The notes under the pieces were generated by a model. It searched no databases. It saw only the letters and a list, made by a program, of their open reading frames with translations, and was not told where the DNA came from. From the NCBI GenBank assembly GCA_023398375.1, contig JAEWSH010000018.1, positions 62,001-126,000 of the forward strand: a stretch of 64,000 bases of DNA, in the 5' to 3' direction. Below are positions 1 through 7,429 of the stretch, piece by piece. Source of the stretch: Bacillota bacterium. Its GTDB lineage: Bacteria; Bacillota; Clostridia; Lachnospirales; Lachnospiraceae. The position numbers and the translations under genes are program-made. The stretch's first letter is position 1. Every line of letters begins with the position of its first letter.

Positions 1-515
1 CCAGAATCTTTTCCAAAATAGGCATCGCTCCATGCTTTCATGTAGATATCACAAAACTTACTGCCTCGTGCCGCCTCTGCTTTTGTTCCTATCATTGTCC
101 AGCCATTATCTTTGGAATATTGTGCTATTACATGATTATTGGAATCTTTGATTTCTAAATAATTCGATTTCTCAGGGATTCTAAGACTTTTGAATGATTT
201 TGCAATAATCCCTCTTCTATCCGGGGATACAACAGAAAGATAGCTTTTCATTAGTCTTTGATAACCGGAAGATTCACCGCTGCAGATCCCATTAGCAGCA
301 TCTTCTTTTGCTTGTTCCACAATGGCTTTTTTATATTCTTCTTCACTCATAGCAGGATCTGTTTTGGTAGTGCAATCGAAGCTGGAAAAGTCAGGCTCCG
401 GGATACGCCAGGAACTATTAGAACTACTAGAACTAGTAGTTCTAGGCTGGCTTTTGGTTTTTGTATCGAACAACATTTTTAATAAGCTATTATCTACTGA
501 TTCAATAGAATGCAT
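1..515 (-). CDS. Hypothetical protein, 3' end beyond window
   Basis: Open reading frame on the minus strand that starts at 515 and runs off the left edge, so about 171 residues are visible. The start is supported by an AAGGAG motif 8-10 bases upstream. No signal peptide or membrane segment is visible. A Thr/Ser/Asn-rich linker lies at about residues 25-35, followed by a charged region (SEEEYKKAIVEQAKEDAANG) and a mixed alpha/beta-looking stretch. I do not recognise the family. It lies 89 bases downstream of the secreted-protein gene at 605-1087 on the same strand, so the two may be co-transcribed, with a hairpin between them. The Ser-rich linker is encoded by a near-perfect palindrome (419-444). 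Reading-frame confidence is good; function is unknown. Confidence 0.7.
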   Translation of the reverse strand, partial: MHSIESVDNSLLKMLFDTKTKSQPRTTSSSSSNSSWRIPEPDFSSFDCTTKTDPAMSEEEYKKAIVEQAKEDAANGICSGESSGYQRLMKSYLSVVSPDRRGIIAKSFKSLRIPEKSNYLEIKDSNNHVIAQYSKDNGWTMIGTKAEAARGSKFCDIYMKAWSDAYFGKDS

Positions 516-539
516 GTTTATGAACTCCTTTATGCAATG

Positions 540-571
540 TTGTCTGATGCCAGACTGGAAATATCAGACAA
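540..571 (-). other. Inverted repeat between two minus-strand genes
   Basis: TTGTCTGAT at 540-548 and ATCAGACAA at 563-571 form a perfect 9-bp inverted repeat with a 14-base loop. It lies just upstream of the ribosome binding site of the gene starting at 515. It could be a processing or attenuation hairpin or a regulator site. There is no T-tract typical of a terminator on the minus strand. Confidence 0.45.
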
Positions 572-604
572 TACTGTTATTTATTTATTATAAAGAATAT
601 ATTT

Positions 605-1087
605 TTAGTAAGTGTAATAAACTGTTAGTTTTATAGCGCTATACGTTTTGCTGGCGTCCTTTCTACTGCTGACATTAGTTCCTGTATAATAGAGTTGATA
701 GGTACCATTAGCAGCTCTTCCAGATAAACCTGTAGTAAATTCCGTTTGATTTAAACGCCCCCATGGCATAGATACCCATTCTGAATAGTTGCTTGATTTT
801 ATAAATAGTCTATTCGACAGGATTGCTCCAGAACCAGAAGATGAAATCGTATTACAATCTGCTACTATTTTTTCAACAATTGCATTATCTGGTAATCCTG
901 TTACATTAAGGGTAGCTATAGACGATATTCCACTCGCATCTGGCTCCAGATATAGACTCATGGAACCTGCTGCTCTAGGCGATGAAGTAAATGTTTTTGA
1001 CGATGAAGCTGCAAATGCGGTAATAGTCATGGCAGACACCATGATCATTACGAGTAATAAACTACTGATTATTCTTTTCCTTTTCAT
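605..1087 (-). CDS. Secreted protein of unknown function
   Basis: 160-residue protein with a clear Sec signal peptide: basic MKRKR start, hydrophobic core at about residues 6-25, and a likely signal peptidase I site after AFA. The mature part is rich in Ser, Thr, Asn and Tyr and looks beta-stranded, with no Cys in a repeated pattern and no C-terminal anchor, so it is probably released or loosely surface-associated. The start is preceded by an AGAGGG ribosome binding site. I do not recognise a named domain. It is the first gene of a probable two-gene unit with the truncated gene at 1-515. The stop codon lies 89 bases before that gene's start. Confidence 0.75.
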   Translation of the reverse strand: MKRKRIISSLLLVMIMVSAMTITAFAASSSKTFTSSPRAAGSMSLYLEPDASGISSIATLNVTGLPDNAIVEKIVADCNTISSSGSGAILSNRLFIKSSNYSEWVSMPWGRLNQTEFTTGLSGRAANGTYQLYYTGTNVSSRKDASKTYSAIKLTVYYTY

Positions 1088-1345
1088 ATGAATTCCCTCT
1101 TTCAGATGATTTTTGAGGATTACCAGCCTATAGGATAATTAACCCTCATTATGTATATCGGCCATCTAGCAGCAATAGTTTATCGATGTTGCTGTCACTC
1201 TAACTGATAATTTGCATTATATTGGATTGAGATTATTTCCATATCATTTTTAAATAATTTTACAACTTGATATTCATAGTATTTGCGGTTAAACTATTAA
1301 AAAAGAAGGAACATACCACTGTGAAATATGCATAGGAGGCGTTTG

Positions 1346-1408
1346 ATGGATCAAGCTATGATAGAAGAATTAGTAAATGGATTAAAGAGTATTTATTCAG
1401 GTAATTGA
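1346..1408 (+). CDS. 20-residue mini-gene (candidate peptide or leader)
   Basis: Short open frame coding for MDQAMIEELVNGLKSIYSGN. An AGGAGG sequence lies 6-7 bases before the ATG, which is a full-strength ribosome binding site, and a rho-independent terminator follows 14 bases after the stop. That arrangement is what a real one-gene transcription unit looks like. The peptide has no signal sequence; its first part could form an amphipathic helix. Two readings are possible: a stand-alone cytoplasmic peptide, or a leader peptide whose terminator attenuates the HD-domain gene at 1503. No second copy precedes the related gene at 7430. Function is unknown. Confidence 0.5.
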   Translation: MDQAMIEELVNGLKSIYSGN

Positions 1409-1422
1409 AGAATACTTGAAAG

Positions 1423-1453
1423 ACCAGTCTAACAATAGTTAGTCTGGTTTTTT
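1423..1453 (+). terminator. Rho-independent terminator after the mini-gene
   Basis: ACCAGTCTAAC (1423-1433), loop AATA, GTTAGTCTGGT (1438-1448) form an 11-bp stem with one mismatch, followed directly by a run of T to 1453. It separates the mini-gene at 1346 from the HD-domain remnant at 1503 and could act as an attenuator. Confidence 0.75.
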
Positions 1454-1502
1454 CCGTTGGATTGAGAAGAAACAATATTTGTGTAATTTACGGAGGATAA
1501 CT

Positions 1503-1745
1503 ATGTTAAAAGAAAAGTTTTTAGAAATTGAGGCATATATGCATCAATGTATGAATGATAGTGCCCACGATAGGGAACATGTTTACAGGGTAGAAAACCT
1601 GTATGATAAATTTTATACCAGACGCGGTATTGAATTATCAATAGAAAGACAGAAAGCGGCTGTTGATTTTTATAACAATATGCTGCAGGAAGTACAATTA
1701 TCTTATGCATTGGGAAAAGAGCAGTTGAATATTGTATTGGATTGA
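1503..1745 (+). pseudogene. HD-domain protein gene with internal deletion (copy 1)
   Basis: 80-residue product with a good start (GGAGG six bases before the ATG). Residues 1-30 look like the N-terminus of an HD-superfamily phosphohydrolase, including the DSAHDREHVYRV segment that supplies the first metal-binding His. At residue 31 the sequence jumps directly to ENLYDKFYTRRG, which matches the C-terminal part of the related gene at 7430-8005 almost exactly. The whole catalytic centre, including the HD pair present in the other copy (LLHDIGRK), is missing. This copy keeps the N-terminus and the C-terminus; the other keeps the centre and the C-terminus. The frame is intact, so a small protein may still be made, but it cannot be a working HD hydrolase. 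Confidence 0.75.
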
Positions 1746-1794
1746 GGGTATTTGTTAAACGTTTATTTAAATGTAAGAGGGAGATTAGGAAAAC

Positions 1795-2058
1795 ATGATT
1801 ACTATTTTTAACAGGGTAAGTGTCTATATTGGATTTGATAATATAGAATTTAATCGTATCAGAGAAGCTCTAGAATTAAACAAAATTAAATATAAATATA
1901 ATGTAAAAAATCAAATGGGACAATGGACAGGAAGAGGAACTATACGAGGCAATATGGGAAGTGCCGGTCAGCCAAGTAATTTAAGCTATGAATATGAAAT
2001 CTTTATAGATAAAAAAGATAAAGAACAAGCTATGAATGCGGTAAAATTGATGAATTAA
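1795..2058 (+). CDS. Conserved small protein, paralogue of 8059-8325
   Basis: 87-residue cytoplasmic protein starting MITIFNRVSVYIGFD, preceded by GGGAG. It is about 85-90% identical to the 88-residue product at 8059-8325, and each copy follows an HD-domain remnant, so the two-gene block was duplicated as a unit. The pattern (short strand, VYIG, Glu/Arg helix, KIKYKYNV, a Gly-rich loop, then YEIFIDKKDKEQA) resembles the small alpha/beta fold of DUF2007-like putative signalling proteins; that family call is a guess. No catalytic motif is visible. The gene is intact in both copies although the neighbouring HD gene is damaged in both. Confidence 0.65.
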   Translation: MITIFNRVSVYIGFDNIEFNRIREALELNKIKYKYNVKNQMGQWTGRGTIRGNMGSAGQPSNLSYEYEIFIDKKDKEQAMNAVKLMN

Positions 2059-2114
2059 TAAACGAATGGATTACGTAATAATGACATAATTAAGCCATAT
2101 TAGGGAGGTGTATT

Positions 2115-2162
2115 ATAAAAGAACTTTCAGAATATCGCTTTGAAAAGGCAAAGAAACAGTAA
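2115..2162 (+). pseudogene. Decayed 5' remnant, possibly of a HEPN-domain gene
   Basis: GGGAGG (2103-2108) is followed seven bases later by ATA where a start codon would be expected, and then 14 codons reading KELSEYRFEKAKKQ before TAA. A KELSxYRxEKAKxxL start is common in HEPN-domain proteins of HEPN/nucleotidyltransferase toxin-antitoxin pairs. I infer a gene fragment that lost its ATG (ATG to ATA) and was cut by the stop and the terminator region. The stretch is short, so this remains tentative. Confidence 0.35.
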
Positions 2163-2185
2163 AAAGCGGGTGCCGAAGCGCCCGC
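2161..2185 (-). terminator. Terminator of the APC permease operon
   Basis: Read on the minus strand: GCGGGCGC, loop TTCG, GCACCCGC, then five T. The stem is 8 bp with one wobble pair and a stable tetraloop. It lies about 70 bases after the stop codon of the permease gene (2256-3764). Confidence 0.8.
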
Positions 2186-2255
2186 CAGTGGTATAGGAAC
2201 AACATTTTATAATTAATTACTATTCCCAACTGTGATGACCGCGTTATAAAGATAA

Positions 2256-3764
2256 TCACAATATCATAGGAATTATATAAATAGCCAGTGCCAGTATAAA
2301 AATAACAATGGTTGCAATTTTATAAATACGGTACTGTTTGTCTATCTCATATTTTTCTTCCGCTGTAGGTATCTCTATGGTAACCACTTCATCGTCATCC
2401 TTATAAATAGCACTTATATTGGATTTATTGTAAAGCAAGCTTATTGCAAATGCTATGATACTTAATATGCATAAAAGGCCGCCTGTCAACAGTGCTTCCT
2501 GTCCAATCTGTGAAATCATTGCAACATATATAATAGTGCTGATTACAGCTCCAAAGATACCGCCTGGTGCTTTATACGGACGTTCCATTTCTTTATGCCG
2601 AATACGTAGTCCAATATAGGATATAAATCCGATAATATAGCAGAACAGAATGGAGAACAGACTTACGGACGCAATATAGATAATAGAGCCCGTAGCAATC
2701 AAAAGTATATTGAGTGAGCCTACAAGTATAATAGCAACATAAGGTGTTTTATACTTGCGATGTAATCTGGAAAATACGGAGGGAATATATCCGTCCAAAG
2801 ACATTGTGTATACATAACGGGCAGGTGCACCAATTCCGGGATTAATGGTAGAAAGGTCACCGCCAAAGGCTATGGCCATACATAGGATAAGTAGTGGAAT
2901 GCCTACAATACCTGCAGCAACAAGACCTTCTGCATATGGGGCCTCAGCTGTCTGTAAAATACCGTACGCGGAACTAGGAACAATACCAATAAGGAACCAT
3001 TGAAAAATAGCCGTAACAGCAAAGATTATGAATGGAGAAATCTTCATTGAGCGAGGTATATTAATTTGTGGATATTTGATTTCTCCCCCCATACCTACAA
3101 CCGTTTCAAAACCCGCAAAGCACCACCAAACCAAACCAAGAATATATAGAAAGTCCTTTAATCCAGGGAAATCGTAAGCTGAAATACCGATTAAATTTGA
3201 TATATTTACATGTCGAAATTCCATAATAAACCAAACAAGCGAACAGCTCCAGAAAAAGAATACAAAAGCATTCTGCCATTTTCCAGCAATCTCAATGCCT
3301 CGATAATTAATAAAAATAAACAGAATAAGAAGTACACACGCTATGATACGAGAATCTATATTTAATTCAATATGAAATGCTTTAAACATCCATTTTGTAT
3401 AATTCGAAAAGGCAAGGGCTTCTCCGCTGCATGCGGAAATGATAGCAATCACATAATTCCATCCTGCCATATTTGCTATGAAAGGATTTAATCCTTTTTT
3501 TGCATAATTGTATGTACCGCCTGCCTTAGGCATTGCCACACCCATCTCGGCGTATAGAAGTGCAGGCCAAAGTGATATAAGTAAGGCGGCAGTACTTGCC
3601 AATATAATCAGTTTACCCATAAATCCTGCACAGTTTGCACCAACTGTAAAAAGGCCAACCCCAATCACAGTACCCACTATAATGGTGACACATTCTCTTA
3701 ATCCTAAGCTTCTCTGTAAGGTATCCGCAGATGAGCCTGATTGATTCAATGATTTTTTATCCAT
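2256..3764 (-). CDS. APC-superfamily amino acid/amine permease
   Basis: 502-residue integral membrane protein with about 12 predicted hydrophobic segments. The N-terminal LGLRECVTIIVGTVIGVGLF segment is the TM1 signature of the amino acid-polyamine-organocation superfamily (G-x-x-I-G-x-G-x-F substrate-binding break). Length is usual for the family. The C-terminus carries a charged cytoplasmic loop (DDDEVVTIEIPTAEEKYEID) before a last membrane segment. It is the last gene of a minus-strand set AraC regulator, class III aminotransferase, alpha/beta hydrolase, permease, so it probably imports the amine or amino acid the aminotransferase uses. A long hairpin (3791-3844) precedes it and a TTCG-loop terminator follows. 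The substrate cannot be read from sequence. Confidence 0.85.
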   Translation of the reverse strand: MDKKSLNQSGSSADTLQRSLGLRECVTIIVGTVIGVGLFTVGANCAGFMGKLIILASTAALLISLWPALLYAEMGVAMPKAGGTYNYAKKGLNPFIANMAGWNYVIAIISACSGEALAFSNYTKWMFKAFHIELNIDSRIIACVLLILFIFINYRGIEIAGKWQNAFVFFFWSCSLVWFIMEFRHVNISNLIGISAYDFPGLKDFLYILGLVWWCFAGFETVVGMGGEIKYPQINIPRSMKISPFIIFAVTAIFQWFLIGIVPSSAYGILQTAEAPYAEGLVAAGIVGIPLLILCMAIAFGGDLSTINPGIGAPARYVYTMSLDGYIPSVFSRLHRKYKTPYVAIILVGSLNILLIATGSIIYIASVSLFSILFCYIIGFISYIGLRIRHKEMERPYKAPGGIFGAVISTIIYVAMISQIGQEALLTGGLLCILSIIAFAISLLYNKSNISAIYKDDDEVVTIEIPTAEEKYEIDKQYRIYKIATIVIFILALAIYIIPMIL

Positions 3765-3790
3765 ATATAAATCCTCCTCGTGATATTAAC

Positions 3791-3844
3791 ATGTAAAATG
3801 AAAGGAGCTTAAACATATCTGCTTAAGCTCCTTTGCTTTTACAT
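3791..3844 (-). other. Long stem-loop between hydrolase and permease genes
   Basis: AAAGGAGCTTAA (3801-3812) pairs with TTAAGCTCCTTT, and the flanks ATGTAAAA/TTTTACAT extend the stem, giving about 20 paired bases with a small internal mismatch. It lies between the hydrolase stop (3878) and the permease start (3764). It may be a partial terminator, or an mRNA-stabilising or processing hairpin that sets the relative expression of the two genes. Confidence 0.6.
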
Positions 3845-3877
3845 AAGAACAAAAAACTTTGAACTTATGTATATAAT

Positions 3878-4699
3878 CTATAAATTAAAAAATTCAGCCA
3901 TAGCCTTTCCAACCATAACGGGATTTTCCCATTGTACATTGTGACCATGCTCTTTGAATGATATAAATTTTGCATCGGGTAATAATTTTCTGATTGAACA
4001 CTGATCATCAAAATTAAAAAGCTCATCAAGTTCTCCCCAAATAATCAGCACTGGAACCCTTATTTTATGCAAAAATGCACTGTGATCATCTGTCAGCAAA
4101 CCAAGAAAGGAAGATTTCCAAACATAAAGAGGAAGATTTGCTGCTTCACTTTTCACCTTCTGATGAAAGACCTCATCAACCGGAACAGCGGTTGCATCAA
4201 GCTCATCCATTAACTCCATAGGAATAGGGGATTCCTCAAAACCTTCAACTACCTGCCATAATGCTTCACCGGAAGAACTTCCGGCCATTGTAACGGCTGT
4301 ACTGATAAGAACCAGCTTTTCTACCTTTTCCGGATATGTAATTGCAAATATGCGGGTAATGAAGCTACCCATGGAGTGTCCTGCAAATAAAGCTTTCTCG
4401 ATCTGCAGTGCCTCCATAAATGCCGCAATATCTTCCGAATATAAACCAGTCGGATAAATACGCATATTAGGTTTATCCGTATCACCAAATCCTCTTTGAT
4501 CTAGTATATATAGATGATAAAATTCCGAAAGTTTTTCTGCAAGTAATGACCATGAACGGCTTGAATCAGTAATACCATGCAACAAAATAAGGGGTTTTAA
4601 AGCAATATCGCCCATTTCAACATAATGTATCGTAATTCCTGTACTTAGTTTTGTTGATTTTTTTATAGAACACCAATTAGACTGATTCATCTGTATCAT
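3878..4699 (-). CDS. Alpha/beta-hydrolase fold protein
   Basis: 273-residue soluble hydrolase. The oxyanion-hole segment LLHGITDSSRSW, the nucleophile elbow FAGHSMGS (GxSxG serine), the acid WGELDELF and the terminal HGHNVQWENP histidine are all present in the expected order, so a complete Ser-Asp-His triad is visible. A variable cap lies between residues about 145 and 200. There is no signal peptide, so it acts in the cytoplasm. It starts 10 bases after the aminotransferase stop codon. GGGAGA lies only about two bases before this ATG; a start nine bases further in is also possible. In this context it may hydrolyse an ester, lactone or amide linked to the amine substrate, but the substrate is unknown. 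Confidence 0.8.
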   Translation of the reverse strand: MIQMNQSNWCSIKKSTKLSTGITIHYVEMGDIALKPLILLHGITDSSRSWSLLAEKLSEFYHLYILDQRGFGDTDKPNMRIYPTGLYSEDIAAFMEALQIEKALFAGHSMGSFITRIFAITYPEKVEKLVLISTAVTMAGSSSGEALWQVVEGFEESPIPMELMDELDATAVPVDEVFHQKVKSEAANLPLYVWKSSFLGLLTDDHSAFLHKIRVPVLIIWGELDELFNFDDQCSIRKLLPDAKFISFKEHGHNVQWENPVMVGKAMAEFFNL

Positions 4700-4709
4700 A
4701 TCTCCCTTC

Positions 4710-6083
4710 TTAAATCTGAAATTTCCCCAGGTTTATATCATCTGCTAGTTTTTTCATGCTGTTTTTTGCTGCATTTAATACCCAGTCAGCATCCTCCATT
4801 GTATGCGCCATATCAATATACCATCTTTCTCCCGGAAGCATAATGATTCCTTCATTCTGCATATATTTTCTGAATTCAACAAACATTTTTGGATTCCATC
4901 CTCCATCAATTGCCTCTTGTACTGTATAAACAGGTTTTTTTCCACAAGACATACCAAAAATTGTAAAAAAAACTCCAGGAGCTTCTGTTATTCTAAGTGA
5001 TATCTTATTTTCATCTGCTATTTTAAGAAGACCTTCCGTAATATAATTCTGAACCTTTTGTCTCTTCTCATAGCATTCACCATTATTTTTTTCAAGTATT
5101 GACAAAGTAGCAGCAGCAGCCCTCATTCCCAAGGCGTAGCCATTAAATGTACCAGGTCCTTTTAGACCACTATCAAAGGATTCAAACAATTTCTTCTTTC
5201 CAACCACACATGAAACCGGTACTCCTCCGCCTATCGCTTTTGCAAAGGTTGCAAGATCAGGAGTTACTTCAAAATACTTCTGGGCACCCCCTAATCCTAA
5301 TCGATAGCCTGTAATTACCTCATCAATACTCATTACAACATTATACTTATCACATAATTCTCTAATTTTTTCGATAAACCCTGGCTTTGGATATAAACCT
5401 AAAGTATTGCAGACCATTGCTTCAAAATGAATCATAGCAATTTCGTCATGATATTTATCAAATGTTTCTTCTAATCTTTCAAAATCATTCCATGGTAATA
5501 CATAGGTCTCATTTACACATCCTGGAAAACGCCCTGAAGTCCAATGATCGTCATTGATATTATTTCCTTCCATCTGATATGGTATTGCATCCTTATCATC
5601 ATTTAAAAGTCCGCCAAAGACATTGTCAAACCAACCATGATAATGATCTGAAAATCTTATAACAATACTTTTACCGGTATATGCTCTAGCCATCCTTATT
5701 GCCATTTGAACAGCTTCTGACCCCGTTACCTGTACTTTAACGGCTTCTGCACATGGAACATGGCGGATAATAGCTTCAGCAAACTTAATATCATCCTCAC
5801 CAAACAGACAATTTGAACCGACAATGGTAGCAGAATTTTCGATGATATCGGTTAATGCCTTCGCCCATTCAGGATTCGCATGTCCAAGAATACTTGGTCC
5901 AAAAGCGTCATTAAACTGGACATATTCATTGTCGTCAACATCCCACACACGTGATCCACTTGCTTTCTTGATAAATACTTTGTGTGAAGTAACATCAAAA
6001 GGTTCTCTGAATTTGGAATGTCCTCCCGGATATAATTCGTCAAATCTTTTGGATAATGCTTTACTTTTTTCCTTTGTAAACAT
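4710..6083 (-). CDS. Class III (GSA-type) PLP aminotransferase
   Basis: 457 residues, close in design to glutamate-1-semialdehyde 2,1-aminomutase and beta-amino acid transaminases. Seen: N-terminal ELYPGGHSKF, VTGSEAVQMAIRMARAYTGK (cofactor phosphate region), DHYHGW, SIDEVITGYRLG (PLP-binding Asp) and FAKAIGGG with the Schiff-base Lys at about residue 282. A hemL role in haem synthesis is unlikely, because there are no haem genes nearby and it sits with a permease, a hydrolase and an AraC regulator. A catabolic transaminase or aminomutase for an imported beta-amino acid or amine is more likely; that is inference. AAGAAGG lies upstream of the ATG. A terminator-like hairpin (6116-6150) sits in the short leader, suggesting attenuation or separate transcription from araC. 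Confidence 0.8.
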   Translation of the reverse strand: MFTKEKSKALSKRFDELYPGGHSKFREPFDVTSHKVFIKKASGSRVWDVDDNEYVQFNDAFGPSILGHANPEWAKALTDIIENSATIVGSNCLFGEDDIKFAEAIIRHVPCAEAVKVQVTGSEAVQMAIRMARAYTGKSIVIRFSDHYHGWFDNVFGGLLNDDKDAIPYQMEGNNINDDHWTSGRFPGCVNETYVLPWNDFERLEETFDKYHDEIAMIHFEAMVCNTLGLYPKPGFIEKIRELCDKYNVVMSIDEVITGYRLGLGGAQKYFEVTPDLATFAKAIGGGVPVSCVVGKKKLFESFDSGLKGPGTFNGYALGMRAAAATLSILEKNNGECYEKRQKVQNYITEGLLKIADENKISLRITEAPGVFFTIFGMSCGKKPVYTVQEAIDGGWNPKMFVEFRKYMQNEGIIMLPGERWYIDMAHTMEDADWVLNAAKNSMKKLADDINLGKFQI

Positions 6084-6115
6084 ATTAATACCTTCTTTCT
6101 CTGTAATTTTAATAC

Positions 6116-6150
6116 AAAAAGAGCAAAAACGCTATTAAGCATCTTTGCTC
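6116..6150 (-). terminator. Terminator/attenuator between araC-type gene and aminotransferase
   Basis: On the minus strand GAGCAAAGATGCT, loop TAAT, AGCGTTTTTGCTC gives 13 consecutive pairs (two wobbles) and then TTTTT. It lies 60-94 bases after the AraC-gene stop and 33-67 bases before the aminotransferase start, so it either ends the regulator transcript or attenuates the operon. Confidence 0.7.
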
Positions 6151-6209
6151 CTGATAAGTCATATCATATATTTTTTTATCAAGAGAGAATAGAACAAATC
6201 AGAACAATT

Positions 6210-7091
6210 TCAAAAAATATAGATATTATTAAGAGAATGATATTCGGCCGTAAAGAATTCCTGATTTAGAAGTTTACTGGAAGGTTCTCCAAGAAATTTC
6301 TTTATGAGTCTGTTCATATGTGACTGGTCACAAAATCCAGACAAGGAAGCAATTTCACACAGGGTAGTTTTAGAATTAGAAATCAAGAAAACAGTTGACT
6401 GTAATTTTATAACTTTATCAAGATATTTTGGTGAAAGTCCAATGTAATCTCGAAAAAGATTATTTATAAATCTGGAACAGTAATTTACTTCTTCTGCTAA
6501 AGTATTTATATTAACCAGTCCTTTGGAAGTTACCATGCGCTGAATACAATACTGAATAATCTCATATTTTTCACGCAGCTTCATATTCGTAATCAAAAAT
6601 TTTTCAATAATATCTGTCCGGGCTCTGAAAGATTTTGCACGATATAGATGTTCATGGATTTTATCGGTGTCTATAATATATGATTTAAATTGAATTTGCT
6701 GTGATAAAATCTGAGAAGGCTCAATATCAAAAAACATCTTAAATGCTCCCGGTTTAAAACGAATACCAAGCACATACCTATTTTTTATTGCGAGTAATCC
6801 ACTAAATGTTAAAGCAGTACCAAGGATATAGGATTGGTATTCTTGATTCGATAAAACAAAAACAATATCCATACAACCATCCGGGATAATAGGTATTGAT
6901 AGATTTTTTGACTCACATGTATTTAATTCATAAAAAAAAGCAATATATTTCGAAACGGTTCTATCCAATGGTTTACATTCTCTGTAAAATGCTAAATTCA
7001 CGTCAAACCCCGGCTGCAAAGATAAATAATTATTAAAATTTGCCTGCATTTCTTCTTCCGTATATTTTGATTTATAACTTGTATCCTTCAT
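6210..7091 (-). CDS. AraC-family transcriptional regulator
   Basis: 293-residue regulator. The start at 7091 is chosen because AGGTGA lies just upstream; a longer frame upstream has no ribosome binding site. The N-terminal half has the pattern IPDGCMDIVF...LGIRFKPGAFKMFF, typical of the DUF6597-like sensor domain found in many AraC regulators. The C-terminal 100 residues form the double helix-turn-helix (LAEEVNYCSRFINNLFRDYI and LCEIASLSGFCDQSHMNRLI). It lies upstream of, and on the same strand as, the aminotransferase, hydrolase and permease genes and is their likely activator. A hairpin separates it from them. The ligand is probably the amine or amino acid handled by that operon. Confidence 0.85.
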   Translation of the reverse strand: MKDTSYKSKYTEEEMQANFNNYLSLQPGFDVNLAFYRECKPLDRTVSKYIAFFYELNTCESKNLSIPIIPDGCMDIVFVLSNQEYQSYILGTALTFSGLLAIKNRYVLGIRFKPGAFKMFFDIEPSQILSQQIQFKSYIIDTDKIHEHLYRAKSFRARTDIIEKFLITNMKLREKYEIIQYCIQRMVTSKGLVNINTLAEEVNYCSRFINNLFRDYIGLSPKYLDKVIKLQSTVFLISNSKTTLCEIASLSGFCDQSHMNRLIKKFLGEPSSKLLNQEFFTAEYHSLNNIYIF

Positions 7092-7429
7092 ATGTATCAC
7101 CTCAGTATGAAACCTGCCTAAATATTGCAGAAAAAAAATCAAGTTTTCGTATTATCGTTCCACTCCTTATACACTTACTCTAATTAAAACCAAATTGTAA
7201 CAGTTATTTAACATTTAAACAATAGTAAATGCTCTTTTTCTCGAGTTTCGATTTTTGCTTTGATATCAGTATTGTTGTTGGAGAAGTTAGTTTTGCATTT
7301 ATACAGCTCTAAAATTCATATTAGGATAACTTGCAATAGAATAACTTAATTTATTGTGATAAAATTTTGTTAGATGCCTTAGCACATCAGAGTTTAAGCG
7401 AGCAATGAGCCAAATAATAGGGGTTTGCA
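7092..7429. other. Intergenic stretch with breakpoint and repeat piece
   Basis: Non-coding DNA between the AraC gene (minus) and the truncated HD gene (plus). It should hold the promoter of the regulator, but I see no clear -35/-10 pair. The right end (7394-7413) carries a piece of the dispersed repeat seen complete at 48204, right next to the place where the HD gene loses its N-terminus. Confidence 0.5.
7394..7413 (+). repeat. Fragment of dispersed structured repeat (5' part)
   Basis: AAGCGAGCAATGAGCCAAAT matches the 5' end of the element at 48204 (GCGAGCGACGAGCCAAAT) with two substitutions over 18 bases. It lies 17 bases before the truncated end of the HD-domain gene, so it may mark the rearrangement point. 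Confidence 0.45.

Noticed and set aside
4710..6083. Calling the class III aminotransferase hemL
   Set aside because: The fold is the same, but there are no haem genes nearby and the operon has a permease, hydrolase and AraC regulator; a specific symbol is not justified.
7394..7429. Insertion sequence end at the HD gene breakpoint
   Set aside because: No transposase gene, terminal inverted repeats or target duplication are visible; only a fragment of the dispersed repeat is present.
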